This document shows positions 39,963-48,908 of a stretch of 64,000 nucleotides of DNA, piece after piece. The notes under the pieces are model-generated. The model had not been told where the DNA came from and searched no databases. It saw only the letters and a program-made list of their open reading frames with translations. The position numbers and the translations under genes are program-made. The stretch's first letter is position 1. Each line of letters starts with the position of its first letter. The stretch spans positions 1 to 64,000 of the IMG/VR virus record IMGVR_UViG_3300030329_006380; one strand, given 5' to 3'. Source of the DNA: a virus.

Positions 39963-42491
39963 CTATCCGTTTCTCACGGCATTAACTGCTCTCGCAAATT
40001 CTTTTCCATCTAGCATCAAAGTAATATTATATTTTTCAGTACTAAACCCCGAGCCACCCGTGGCTCCTCCGCCTTCGCCAAAGCCAACTGTGGTACCGGC
40101 TGGGGATGCTGCCGCAGGGGCGCCAGGTGAACCAGCAATTAAACTAGTAGCCACTTCAAAAACATTCGCCGATTTGTCAATAACTTTGGCAACGCTGGGT
40201 CGAGCATATTCCGGAACAACATGCAGGGCTGCGGCCATGGCAGCGACACCGGCTGCCAGCATTATAAGTGGTGCACTGGCAAAATACCCAACCAGTCCCA
40301 ATGCCCCTAAAGCAATTGCTAGACCACCAAAAGCCATGGATAATTGACCAATTACGCCAACATATTTTGCCAACGTTGGTAGTGCGCCGGTCAGTGTCTT
40401 GATAAACACCGAGAAGGATACCATAGTAACCGCTATCCCTGCTCCAATTAGGGCGACTGCACCGCCAAAAAATAACATTGGTTTCGAGGCAAGTTTTGCT
40501 CCCAGTGCGATAAGAGCAAAGAAGCCTAAAACTGCAACCCCCATTGCAATAAGGGCAGATTGTGTTTGTTCTGGATTTAGATCCCTAAAGGCCTTTACCA
40601 ACTGTGCAAGCCCTAGAGCAGCAACCGCTACGCCTGCACCCAACATTAAAAAGGCAAAACCCAGAGATAGAATTTGACCTGAACTGGCCAAGAAGCCTCC
40701 CAACTTGCTTCCCTTGCCTACAACAGACCCAACATCCTTTGCGCTCTTAGCTGCCTTAGCAAGCATGAGGCCAGAGAATAGTTTTCCGACACCTCCCATG
40801 ACAAGGGAAAGGGCGACCAAGGCAACCTTGAAAGCAATAAAGGCACCAATAATATCATAAAGGGATATCTTATGTTTATCTAGAAACTTCTCCATCTTTT
40901 GAAACCAAAAAATCAATTTCTCGACAACCATCTTAACATCGCTAACAATACCGGTTCGTGCAAAGGCTCTCTCTATTGCTCGCGTGAGGCGCTCCATCAA
41001 TGGCAAGGCACGGTGGGCTGCAGACATTAATTTCTCAAGTTGTTTTCGCGAATGAGCTTCTTTAGCAGCCTTCCTTTGTATTTTCAACTTCTCTTCGTCC
41101 GTTGTGTTGGAATCCTTCAGGAGAGCGTTCAATCCCTCTTGGCCAATCACTGCAGCGATCGCTTTTTTCGTCAAGTGGTCAGTGCTGCCGGTTAAAAGTC
41201 CGGATAGTCTGATTTGTTCTTTCAAATATTTGATTCTTTCTTCATCTCGCATACCGACCATCTTAACTGAATTTAAATAATTGCCGCCCATCAATTGATT
41301 TAATTTATTTACTTTATCTTGTGCGTCAGAAAAAGTATCAAAACCTTGGGCCACACCAACAAGAGTAGAAACTTCCGTACCTGTTGCTTTTGCTTCAGTA
41401 GCCAAATCCTTAAAAGTTCTTTTCATATTTTTGCCAAAAAATTGCATTCGACCAGCAGAAGTTTGAAAATCCTTGGCCATCTTACCTGCATTAACACCAA
41501 TAGCTGATCCCATGCGGGCCAATTCAACGTTGAATCCCATGGCTTGCTCAGTTGACATACCAAAAGTTTTAGTAAGTTCGGTCATGTTTTCAGCAACCTG
41601 AGCTTCTGACATTCCCATTCTAGAGAGTGCTGTGGTAGTGGTCACCAATGCAGCGGCGCGGTTTGCCTCAAGGGATGAGAACTCTGAATATCCCTCATAA
41701 AGCGCTGCAATGGATTTATGTTGCTCCTGCATATTTGCAGAGATACCTAGGCCGGCTTTGTATGATTGGGCCAGCACCGTATTATATTTTTGCACGCCTC
41801 CAGTCAACCCAGACAGCGAAGCTTCGGCATCAAGCTGGGCGCTGACTGCTTTCCATGTTGCCTCAAAAAATTTCATCATGATTGAGTTAGTGGCAGAATG
41901 AGCAACTTGAAAATTAATTGTACTTTTTGCCAAAGCTTTAAAGCCATTGGCCAAGCCAGCCTCTTTCATTTTGCTAGCAAAGTTATCCAGTTGCGCAAAA
42001 ATGCCCTCATTAAAATTCATTCCCAATAAGCCCATGAAGTTACGTGTGAGGCCCTCAGCGGCGGCCTCCATCTCCTTCATGTTCTTTTCGCCCTCAGCGG
42101 ATAACTCATTGAATTTTTTCATGACCGCGATTTTTTGCGCATTATCTTTCTGCCGAGCTTCACGTTCCTTGCCGCTCATGTCATGAATTTCTACCAGAGC
42201 ATCTCTTTGTGTTAACTGAAGTTCAGTTAATTCACCCTGATGCTCTTCCAACTGCTGTAATATGTCTAGTTGCTTAGCTATTTCTTCATGGTTCATCGCC
42301 AACATGCTAGCTTCTGCTTCCAGAGCGTGCAAGCGCCCTTCGGCGAATTCGCGGCGCTTGTCCATATCCTGAACGGCTCTCTTCGCTAGAGCTTCTGCCT
42401 CTTTCTCAGCTTGATTAGCACGCTCAACCTGTTCTGCATATTCTCTAGCTAGTTGTACTCGAAACTGTGAAGTTGCACTGTCATTTGCCAT
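39963..42491 (-). CDS. Tail tape measure protein
   Basis: 842 residues. Long helical N-terminal part (coiled coil to about 170), a middle helical domain, and several hydrophobic Ala/Gly/Leu segments between about 560 and 790 (VALVALSLVMGGVGKLF, SLGFAFLMLGAGVAVAALGL and others), typical of tape measure proteins that fill the tail tube and later meet the membrane. At about 1.5 A per residue this implies a tail near 125 nm, an estimate from the general rule. ATG follows AGGAAATATTTTAA. Confidence 0.85.
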   Translation of the reverse strand: MANDSATSQFRVQLAREYAEQVERANQAEKEAEALAKRAVQDMDKRREFAEGRLHALEAEASMLAMNHEEIAKQLDILQQLEEHQGELTELQLTQRDALVEIHDMSGKEREARQKDNAQKIAVMKKFNELSAEGEKNMKEMEAAAEGLTRNFMGLLGMNFNEGIFAQLDNFASKMKEAGLANGFKALAKSTINFQVAHSATNSIMMKFFEATWKAVSAQLDAEASLSGLTGGVQKYNTVLAQSYKAGLGISANMQEQHKSIAALYEGYSEFSSLEANRAAALVTTTTALSRMGMSEAQVAENMTELTKTFGMSTEQAMGFNVELARMGSAIGVNAGKMAKDFQTSAGRMQFFGKNMKRTFKDLATEAKATGTEVSTLVGVAQGFDTFSDAQDKVNKLNQLMGGNYLNSVKMVGMRDEERIKYLKEQIRLSGLLTGSTDHLTKKAIAAVIGQEGLNALLKDSNTTDEEKLKIQRKAAKEAHSRKQLEKLMSAAHRALPLMERLTRAIERAFARTGIVSDVKMVVEKLIFWFQKMEKFLDKHKISLYDIIGAFIAFKVALVALSLVMGGVGKLFSGLMLAKAAKSAKDVGSVVGKGSKLGGFLASSGQILSLGFAFLMLGAGVAVAALGLAQLVKAFRDLNPEQTQSALIAMGVAVLGFFALIALGAKLASKPMLFFGGAVALIGAGIAVTMVSFSVFIKTLTGALPTLAKYVGVIGQLSMAFGGLAIALGALGLVGYFASAPLIMLAAGVAAMAAALHVVPEYARPSVAKVIDKSANVFEVATSLIAGSPGAPAAASPAGTTVGFGEGGGATGGSGFSTEKYNITLMLDGKEFARAVNAVRNG

Positions 42492-42503
42492 TTAAAATAT
42501 TTC

Positions 42504-42842
42504 CTAATGAATCGGATACAATAATCCGGTTTCTTTTTCAAAAGCTTCTATTGCGCGATTCAATTCATATTTACTGCGAAAAGTATTGGGATTTAATAAA
42601 CCAAATTTCTTAAAAGAATTTGCATATTTTTTCTCTTTTGCCAATACACTCATAAATGCCGCTATTTCATTTCTCGACCCTCGAACAGTAAGGGGAACAG
42701 GCTTTTGGTCGAACATAATACCCAAAACATTTTCCATGGCGGCTCCAAACATTCTCAAGAAACTTTCATCCAATCTCTTGCTTTTCAGCGCTTCTAGGTC
42801 GATAATCAGGGGCTGTATTTTCTCTTCGTGAAGTTTTTTCAT
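42504..42842 (-). CDS. Small tail-assembly-type protein
   Basis: 112 residues from ATG at 42842 (AAGGAG); a GTG at 42851 is possible. Helical, with RLDESFLRMFGAAMENVLGIMF and a C-terminal NPNTFRSKYELNRAIEAFEKETGL helix. It stands directly before the tape measure gene, where tail assembly chaperones are found, but I see no slippery frameshift with a neighbour. A candidate late promoter motif lies 31 bases upstream. Confidence 0.65.
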   Translation of the reverse strand: MKKLHEEKIQPLIIDLEALKSKRLDESFLRMFGAAMENVLGIMFDQKPVPLTVRGSRNEIAAFMSVLAKEKKYANSFKKFGLLNPNTFRSKYELNRAIEAFEKETGLLYPIH

Positions 42843-42872
42843 TATTTTCACTCCTTAGGTATATCTCTTTCT

Positions 42873-42885
42873 TAAATAGTGTTTA
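42873..42885 (-). promoter_or_regulatory. Candidate late promoter motif TAAACACTATTTA
   Basis: Contains ACTATTTA of the virion-gene motif. It lies between a strong terminator at 42884 and the small gene starting at 42842, where a new transcript should begin. Confidence 0.45.
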
Positions 42886-42918
42886 AAAAAAAATAAGGCC
42901 GGCTAGTGGCCGGCCTTA
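42884..42918 (-). terminator. Strong intrinsic terminator
   Basis: 10-bp stem TAAGGCCGGC/GCCGGCCTTA (minus-strand order with loop CACTA) followed by nine or more T. It ends the sheath-tube-baseplate transcript after the 68-residue gene. Confidence 0.92.
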
Positions 42919-42925
42919 TATAAAA

Positions 42926-43132
42926 TCATCTTTTTGCTTTCTTCATTGCATCTTCTGAGGCCTTGTTTTCATCTTCAATTTGCTTAACCAACCTCTGTAG
43001 AAACCATCGTCTAATAACAATTGGAAGATTATAAGCTTCAAAAAAGCTCCAGCCACCATAATATTTTAATAAGAAAAATTCTTCGTATACTGCTTCTATA
43101 TATTTATCACTTAGGCCAAAAAAATTCCGCAT
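42926..43132 (-). CDS. Small baseplate assembly protein (gp51-like position)
   Basis: 68 residues. Helical with KYIEAVYEEFFLLKYYGGWSFFEAYNLPIVIRRWFLQRL, a pattern common to a short gene that follows the gp26-type baseplate gene in many myoviruses. Its ATG lies inside the end of that gene (26-base overlap) with GGAGG upstream. A role in hub assembly is inferred from position. Confidence 0.7.
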   Translation of the reverse strand: MRNFFGLSDKYIEAVYEEFFLLKYYGGWSFFEAYNLPIVIRRWFLQRLVKQIEDENKASEDAMKKAKR

Positions 43133-43973
43133 TCAGCGGAACCTCCAGTATGGTTTCTGAACCACAGTGTTCGCAAAGAAATTCATGACTCATATCAATT
43201 GTCGGCATTGAAGCCTCGTAGGCTTCCCTTAAAAATCTAGAATCACGGGCCGGCATCACATTGATAAAATTACTAATTAATCCAGGCCTCTCGTCGCCGT
43301 TAACAGATACGATAAGCGATTTAAATAAATCAGTAACAATTGATTCTGGTAGTTTATTCTTCTTTTTTCTAGTCACCATTGAAGATATTTTCTTCTCATC
43401 GTTGCCTCGCAAAAGTCTGAACTTCACTTCCACGCCCGAAATTGGCAATTTCAATAAAAAATACCCTTCTGGGTCAACCTTGAGGCCATAAGAGTCATAA
43501 TCCTCTGCATGGTTAATTGGACATAAAAGTAAATTAAAATCATATTCACTGACTCCTGCACATGATGGGCATGTAACTTTTGTCTCATATGATTCTCCAT
43601 ATCCAGTAATTCTTGCTGCGATCATTAAAGCGTTTTTATCGCCAACTAACATATCGTCTAGACGAATGGATTTATCCATTATAATATTTTGCAAGAAACG
43701 GTCAATCGCAACCCCTTTCTTTAAAAGAGTTTTAGAAGACAATATATCTTCATCTTTCGCAATCATATACCTTATCTCTATACTTTCTCTGCCGTGTAAA
43801 GGATGGCCCTCGGGATAATATCTCCCGCGAGAAGGAAGCTCAACAAATTGTGTCGGTAATGTAAAAGAAAAAGCATGTTCTTGTTCGGGCTTATCTTGTA
43901 CGATGGGGGGAATAGGTAAATCCGGTGCAAAATCCTTCACACCGGATCTCTCTTCATTATTTCTCCTAGTCAT
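43107..43973 (-). CDS. T4 gp26-like baseplate hub protein
   Basis: 288 residues. Belongs by pattern to the T4 baseplate gp26 group: LPTQFVELPSRGRYYPEGHPL at residues 39-60, YMIAKDEDILSS, then MLVGDKNALMIAARITGYG. Two Cys pairs, CPSC near 148 and CEHC near 270, probably bind zinc. Needed for assembly of the baseplate hub. ATG follows AGAGG. Lies directly after the tail tube gene. Confidence 0.88.
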   Translation of the reverse strand: MTRRNNEERSGVKDFAPDLPIPPIVQDKPEQEHAFSFTLPTQFVELPSRGRYYPEGHPLHGRESIEIRYMIAKDEDILSSKTLLKKGVAIDRFLQNIIMDKSIRLDDMLVGDKNALMIAARITGYGESYETKVTCPSCAGVSEYDFNLLLCPINHAEDYDSYGLKVDPEGYFLLKLPISGVEVKFRLLRGNDEKKISSMVTRKKKNKLPESIVTDLFKSLIVSVNGDERPGLISNFINVMPARDSRFLREAYEASMPTIDMSHEFLCEHCGSETILEVPLNAEFFWPK

Positions 43974-43995
43974 TTTAACCTCTTAGTTATTGTTT

Positions 43996-44499
43996 TTAGC
44001 CCAAAGAATACTTGGCATAATCATAACGAAGAGTAAGTGTAAGATCAACCATACCTTCGCCTTCATAATCCAACTCTCCCAATGCAGCCTTTTGAATCCA
44101 AGCATTGTAGATAGTGAATCGATTATTTGTTTGGCCTTCGGGTGTCAATTCATGGATCGTCATCTGTCCAAAGGAATTAACAGCTAGAGCTTTACTAATT
44201 GTACTTCGGACATTGGGGTTTTCCGGAAAGAAATACCCTGCTTGCTGTAATTTAAAATAGAGCTTAGCGGTGGAATCAGCGGCACCACCGGGATCAACAA
44301 TTGTAAGATCTATAGCATCCCAAGTCACTCGACCAGGATACCAAAAGCTGTGGTTTAAAAATTTATGCTCGGTCTCACCCACCGTAAAGGAAGGGCGGGT
44401 GACCTTTTTAGCGATCCAGTGATCAAAGTCTTCAACATAGACAACCCAACGATGTTGTCTTTTCGGTTCAATAGCAGGGTTCGCCCAGAAATTAGACAT
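43996..44499 (-). CDS. Tail tube protein (gp19-like)
   Basis: 167 residues, same size as T4 gp19 (163). Stacked hexamers form the inner tube. Visible pattern: NPAIEPKRQHRWVVYVEDFDHW at the start, KVTRPSFTVGE, HSFWYPGRVTWDAIDLTIVDP, and a final strand VDLTLTLRYDYAKY. Strong AGGAG start, 48 bases after the sheath gene, a gap with a weak AAGTG/CACTT stem. Confidence 0.95.
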   Translation of the reverse strand: MSNFWANPAIEPKRQHRWVVYVEDFDHWIAKKVTRPSFTVGETEHKFLNHSFWYPGRVTWDAIDLTIVDPGGAADSTAKLYFKLQQAGYFFPENPNVRSTISKALAVNSFGQMTIHELTPEGQTNNRFTIYNAWIQKAALGELDYEGEGMVDLTLTLRYDYAKYSLG

Positions 44500-44547
44500 A
44501 TCTTTATCTCCTATAAGTGCCTCAAATTAATTAGTAGACACTTAACT

Positions 44548-47469
44548 TTATTCTAGAAAATCAGCGCCAGTGTTTGTAATCACAAAATCAAGCGCGATAA
44601 ATTCAATTGATCTAGCGGGTTTGAGGTATACCTTGGCATACATGATATTTCTATCAACCATATCCGCTGTTGTGGTTGTCTCATCCAAGACAACCAAGAA
44701 ATCAGACAAACCAAATCTAATCTTAACATTGGTCAAGAAGGGATTAACTCTGCCCAAAAATCTGTTCCATGTTGCTTGTACATTTTGATCAAAGAGAATG
44801 TCTTTCGCCATTCTGGAGATAATTCTCTTGACAAAGATCATCAAACGTCTAACATTAATTCTATCCAAGGCAGATGGTGTTACCTGTAGGGTCTTTTGTC
44901 CAAAGACCACAATGCCTTCTGCGGGGAAAGAAGCAATCGGGTTAATGTTTTTCTCATAAAGCCTGTCTCTTTCCTTAGAAGTCAATCTCTGACGAACACC
45001 AACAACATTCAAGCCGCCTGCACCCAAGCTAAGACCACCACGATTAAAACCAGCGGGGGCAAACCAAAGCTCAGAGCGTACTTCACTACTTCCCATTACA
45101 CCCAAAGCAATGACTGATGGCGGAATCCACACATTGTTACCAGAAATTGTATCTCTGATTTGTACCCATGGGTAATATGCGCATCCATATGAAGAATTAA
45201 TTGCTCGGGCATCTAAACTAGAAATCACTGAGTTTACGGATCCTATTCTATCTGCCTCCGCGCTAGTGCTCTCTGTAGAGGGGGTATAGTCATTCAAAAG
45301 GTCGATAATTGCCATAGAATCTGTTCTAGAGTCGCAAATATCAATCATTCTCTGTGTTAATGATTTCTGCCTAATTCCTGGAGCGACAAGCAGGTTCATT
45401 TCAACATCTTCCGGATCGGCAACAGTATCTAGTGCACGCTTGACAGTGTGATATGCATAGTTTGTTTTCTCAACGGCACTTTCAACCAACACGTGGTTAC
45501 CAAAAGGCTCTTGCTCAAGAATATCCAAACCATCAGCGCCGCCCAGAACCGGCAAAGTAAATCTATCAAACCCTGCATCGAGAGTTCCTGTGACACCAAA
45601 AACAGCGGTATAAGATGTGCCAGCGGCTCGGGATCCTTCATTGTAATCGCCATGTGTTGCGCTAGTTGATGTATTGTCGGCGCTTCCGGAAACATTATCC
45701 AAGGTGAAGTAAAAAGAATACTCTTGATATGTGGAGTCCGGATACGATTTATCGCCAGTAGTACCCTGTATTCCTTTTGGCGCCGGAGCAGTAATATCAC
45801 CATAGCTTTCATTAAACCTAGTTTCAGTCCCAGTAAGAATCGTCGTGATACCCCAGTAGGTATCCTCTGGTTTATTGACGGATACTCCCGTTTCTCGGGT
45901 ACCCATTCTCAAAGGAAGTGTGGGGAACTGAAATTTAGCTTTCCATGCAGTGGTATACTCGCTAAATTTAATATATACAAAGTCGCCAATTGGCTCATCA
46001 GTTGCCAATGTTGTAAATCCGGGAATAGATCCGGTGCCAACAACAAATTGACTTGCGCCTGCTGCTGCATAATCATGATATTTTTTCGGAGTTGAAGATC
46101 CGCTAACGACACCAAAGCCCAGCATCCTAGGTGGCCCATAGAATCCAAAGGGGATCAAGGCCTTATTGATGCCGCCGTTTCTGACTCTTTCGTCCACATC
46201 AACTCTAAAGTATTTGGAATAATTTCGATAATCACCAATCAGTCTATGGGTTCTCTCTGACTCAACCCATGTTAAATATTGATCGCCAATCTTTTTACAA
46301 ATATAGTTGTCAGAGTTTGGATTAAGATTACAGTTTGAATATCGCTCCACAACTTTTTGTGCAGTATCCAGATCATCAACTTTTCGTATTACAACCGAAA
46401 AAGTGCCATATGGATCATAAGGGCTCCTAGAAGCTCGAATATCCTGTATCGATACCTTAAGGTTTCTGGAGGGCCATGCGCCGCCATTTAACGACACCAA
46501 TCTAAACAATTTCTGTACATTAGTGAACGTTTCGCTAAAATCGGTTGCATCGCCAACATGCTGAGAGACGATCCATGGAGTGGCGGCATTATGCCTAGCG
46601 TATTGATGATTTGCTTGCTCAGCAACTGCCGAACCAGAAGTCTGGAGTCCCAAGATTATACCAATCTGAGTTGATCCCGTGCATCTGGTTTTAACATCAT
46701 TTTCGAACGTCTCACCCAACCAGTAATACTTTTTGTCTGACACAACATCGGCATTTGTCAAAGTTGGATTGGTGTTGAAAACCTTTCGAATAAACTTTTT
46801 ATCATTTGGGTCAAAGTTAAACTCAATATTCTCAGTAGCAGAACTGTGATATACTGACGCAACAAAAGTATTTGGCTTCCCAGAGACACTCAATATTGGA
46901 GTGGCAGTTGCCGTTTTATCTGTGTCTCGGTCTATTCTAGTGCCCTTAAGTGCTGTATATCCCTCGCCATGATAAAAAATAGCTGCCAAGGTGCCAGTAA
47001 TATATCCCTGATCTGTTATTGCCGCGGCAGAACCCGAGTCGACAATAAATAATCCATAGGCACCGCCGCCAGTAGTATCAAGAAGATTTGCGACACCAGA
47101 AGAATTGCGAGTTTGCCAGCCAGCCAGTCCATTTCCAGTGGCACCAGTGTCCTGTTCGCCCAAAAGACGAATCATCGTAACAGGGCCATTTGACCTCAAA
47201 TAAGCTTGTGCTGCATACGCTGCATAGGTTGGCCCAATTGAATTTCCATCGCGCCATTGATCACCCCCACCTGCACCGGCAATAGGCTCTCCAAAAGTTT
47301 CAACAAATTCTGAAAAGGAGTTAACCAAATGTGGAACCATTCCAGGACCCTTTTCGGTTCGGCCAATAATAACCGGTCCAGGAAAAGGTGAGGAAGCGGG
47401 TAACTGCGAGTTGTCGATTTCTTTTAAGAAAATCCCTGGGGATGAGAATTTAAACTGTCTTTCAGCCAT
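44548..47469 (-). CDS. Tail sheath protein (gp18-like)
   Basis: 973 residues, larger than T4 gp18 (659), with long inserted surface domains in the middle. The conserved ends are clear: SSPGIFLKEIDNSQLP at the N-terminus with PVIIGRTEKGP and, in the last 250 residues, NSSYGCAYYPWVQI, WIPPSVIALGVMG, WFAPAGFNRGGL, LYEKNINPIASFPAEGIVVFGQKT and RINVRRLMIFVKR. It contracts at injection. Its own late-type motif lies at 47530. Confidence 0.96.
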   Translation of the reverse strand: MAERQFKFSSPGIFLKEIDNSQLPASSPFPGPVIIGRTEKGPGMVPHLVNSFSEFVETFGEPIAGAGGGDQWRDGNSIGPTYAAYAAQAYLRSNGPVTMIRLLGEQDTGATGNGLAGWQTRNSSGVANLLDTTGGGAYGLFIVDSGSAAAITDQGYITGTLAAIFYHGEGYTALKGTRIDRDTDKTATATPILSVSGKPNTFVASVYHSSATENIEFNFDPNDKKFIRKVFNTNPTLTNADVVSDKKYYWLGETFENDVKTRCTGSTQIGIILGLQTSGSAVAEQANHQYARHNAATPWIVSQHVGDATDFSETFTNVQKLFRLVSLNGGAWPSRNLKVSIQDIRASRSPYDPYGTFSVVIRKVDDLDTAQKVVERYSNCNLNPNSDNYICKKIGDQYLTWVESERTHRLIGDYRNYSKYFRVDVDERVRNGGINKALIPFGFYGPPRMLGFGVVSGSSTPKKYHDYAAAGASQFVVGTGSIPGFTTLATDEPIGDFVYIKFSEYTTAWKAKFQFPTLPLRMGTRETGVSVNKPEDTYWGITTILTGTETRFNESYGDITAPAPKGIQGTTGDKSYPDSTYQEYSFYFTLDNVSGSADNTSTSATHGDYNEGSRAAGTSYTAVFGVTGTLDAGFDRFTLPVLGGADGLDILEQEPFGNHVLVESAVEKTNYAYHTVKRALDTVADPEDVEMNLLVAPGIRQKSLTQRMIDICDSRTDSMAIIDLLNDYTPSTESTSAEADRIGSVNSVISSLDARAINSSYGCAYYPWVQIRDTISGNNVWIPPSVIALGVMGSSEVRSELWFAPAGFNRGGLSLGAGGLNVVGVRQRLTSKERDRLYEKNINPIASFPAEGIVVFGQKTLQVTPSALDRINVRRLMIFVKRIISRMAKDILFDQNVQATWNRFLGRVNPFLTNVKIRFGLSDFLVVLDETTTTADMVDRNIMYAKVYLKPARSIEFIALDFVITNTGADFLE

Positions 47470-47529
47470 TTGAATTTATCTCCTTAATTTTAAACGTATA
47501 ACACGATAAAAACTATATATTTTCTAGAG

Positions 47530-47540
47530 TAAATAGTTTA
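47530..47540 (-). promoter_or_regulatory. Candidate late promoter motif TAAACTATTTA
   Basis: One base different from TAAACTACTTA at 8927 and 50202. It lies in the 93-base gap upstream of the sheath gene, 61 bases before its start. Confidence 0.45.
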
Positions 47541-47562
47541 TCATAAGAGCAAACACCATTTA

Positions 47563-48420
47563 TTACTCTCTATAAAACCCTTTTTTCCCAATATGGTCCT
47601 GTATATCGCCTAATATTACGCGCTCGCGAGGTATTTTGACCTCTACGGCATTTTCCCTAATTACCATCTTGGGCGCCTTTTGGTTCTTGTCACTACCAAT
47701 TAAATACGCCAGAACTTTAAATGATATAGTTGTTTTATATTGCCTTTCTGCTACTTCTAGTGTCGCAATATTATTGTCTTGCTTATAATCCCCGTCAACA
47801 AAAACTTCGTAGGAATGGCCATTTTTTCTTACTACCTCCTGAGAGGCTCGGCCGGGGATTGCTATGAATGGAATTACTATTTCATTAATTTGTTGTTGAT
47901 ATTCCGCTATTACAGATAAACTATAATTAACCTCAACGAAGACCGGGTTGGGTATTGTTATTGTTTCATAAACAACCTTTTCATTCGGCCTATTTCTGTT
48001 TCTAAAGTTTCTTTGATTATACAATCTCTTGGAATCGGCATTAGCAAAATTTGAAGTCTTTTTTTGATTTATTCTTCGAGCAATCGTTATTGAACCTTGT
48101 TTTTCGTCTTTCACTCCGGGAATATTCGAATACATCATATTGCCTGCACTTTTATCTCTTGTCAGCGACACTCGCTCAAGGGTCATAATAGGTAAATTTA
48201 TCGATCCAGAGGGAGTCATCAACTCTTTATTATGCTTTCTCTGATATGCTCTCTCAGATGAGATCCATACAACCGGCACCTTTTTGAATCCATCTCGGGT
48301 GGTACAATGTATATCAAACCTCTGATCAATATGTTCAAACATTGCTGTATCGATACCTTCAATTGTCGAAGGTTGAAATGGTATTTCTCTTAATTTAAGT
48401 TTTTTATTATTAGCTTGCAT
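47563..48420 (-). CDS. Tail completion / sheath-stabiliser-type protein (gp15-like)
   Basis: 285 residues from ATG at 48420, which overlaps the end of the previous gene; a longer reading from 48552 would run 143 bases into that gene and is rejected. Beta-rich, with RFDIHCTTRDGFKKVPVVWISSERAYQRK and LPIMTLERVSLTRDKS. By pattern and place between neck and sheath genes it should cap the tail. The homology to T4 gp15 is by position and recall, not alignment. Confidence 0.7.
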   Translation of the reverse strand: MQANNKKLKLREIPFQPSTIEGIDTAMFEHIDQRFDIHCTTRDGFKKVPVVWISSERAYQRKHNKELMTPSGSINLPIMTLERVSLTRDKSAGNMMYSNIPGVKDEKQGSITIARRINQKKTSNFANADSKRLYNQRNFRNRNRPNEKVVYETITIPNPVFVEVNYSLSVIAEYQQQINEIVIPFIAIPGRASQEVVRKNGHSYEVFVDGDYKQDNNIATLEVAERQYKTTISFKVLAYLIGSDKNQKAPKMVIRENAVEVKIPRERVILGDIQDHIGKKGFYRE

Positions 48421-48895
48421 CAAATAATCCTTTTCTCGAAAGAATACATTTTGCAGAAATTTCAAAACGATGTTCAATTTGTCCAAATAATTGTTTAGGT
48501 TCTGAAAGAGAAACGATTTCAAAATACAAATCACCATACAACACAAAATCACCTTCTCTTACGAATAAATCCTGATCTTCTGTCAATCTTCTTTTATGGA
48601 AGTTAACTGTTATTTCGGATTTCCTATCCAAGGCACCATTGGACATCCATGAGGTTTCAAAGTTATCCCATGCAATCAATGCATATACGCGCACCGGTGG
48701 CAAAAATGTTTTTTTCATTGCTTCACCATAAATTGGGTGAAAATTCGTATGTTCTAGATCAATCGAATAATAAAGAATTTGCTGGCCAATGACTCTCTCA
48801 ATTAACTCATCATTAACTTGCTTAACGAGATTCCTCTCTTTCTCTCCTAAGAATAAAGGAGGTGGTGGCTGATCTGGCTGTTCCCACTCGGACAT
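48410..48895 (-). CDS. Neck / head completion protein (gp14-like)
   Basis: 161 residues. LFLGEKERNLVKQVNDELIERVIGQQILYYSIDLEHTNFHPIYGEA near the start is a pattern of myovirus head-closure proteins; the rest is beta-rich. It lies between the gp13-type and gp15-type genes. ATG follows AAAGGAG. Assignment as gp14 is positional; T4 gp14 is longer (256). Confidence 0.7.
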   Translation of the reverse strand: MSEWEQPDQPPPPLFLGEKERNLVKQVNDELIERVIGQQILYYSIDLEHTNFHPIYGEAMKKTFLPPVRVYALIAWDNFETSWMSNGALDRKSEITVNFHKRRLTEDQDLFVREGDFVLYGDLYFEIVSLSEPKQLFGQIEHRFEISAKCILSRKGLFDAS

Positions 48896-48908
48896 TCATT
48901 TTTCTCCT

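Noticed and set aside
47563-48552. N-terminal extension of the gp15-type gene rich in Leu/Cys, looking like a signal or membrane segment
   Set aside because: It is the out-of-frame reading of the preceding neck gene; the coupled ATG at 48420 gives a better protein start.
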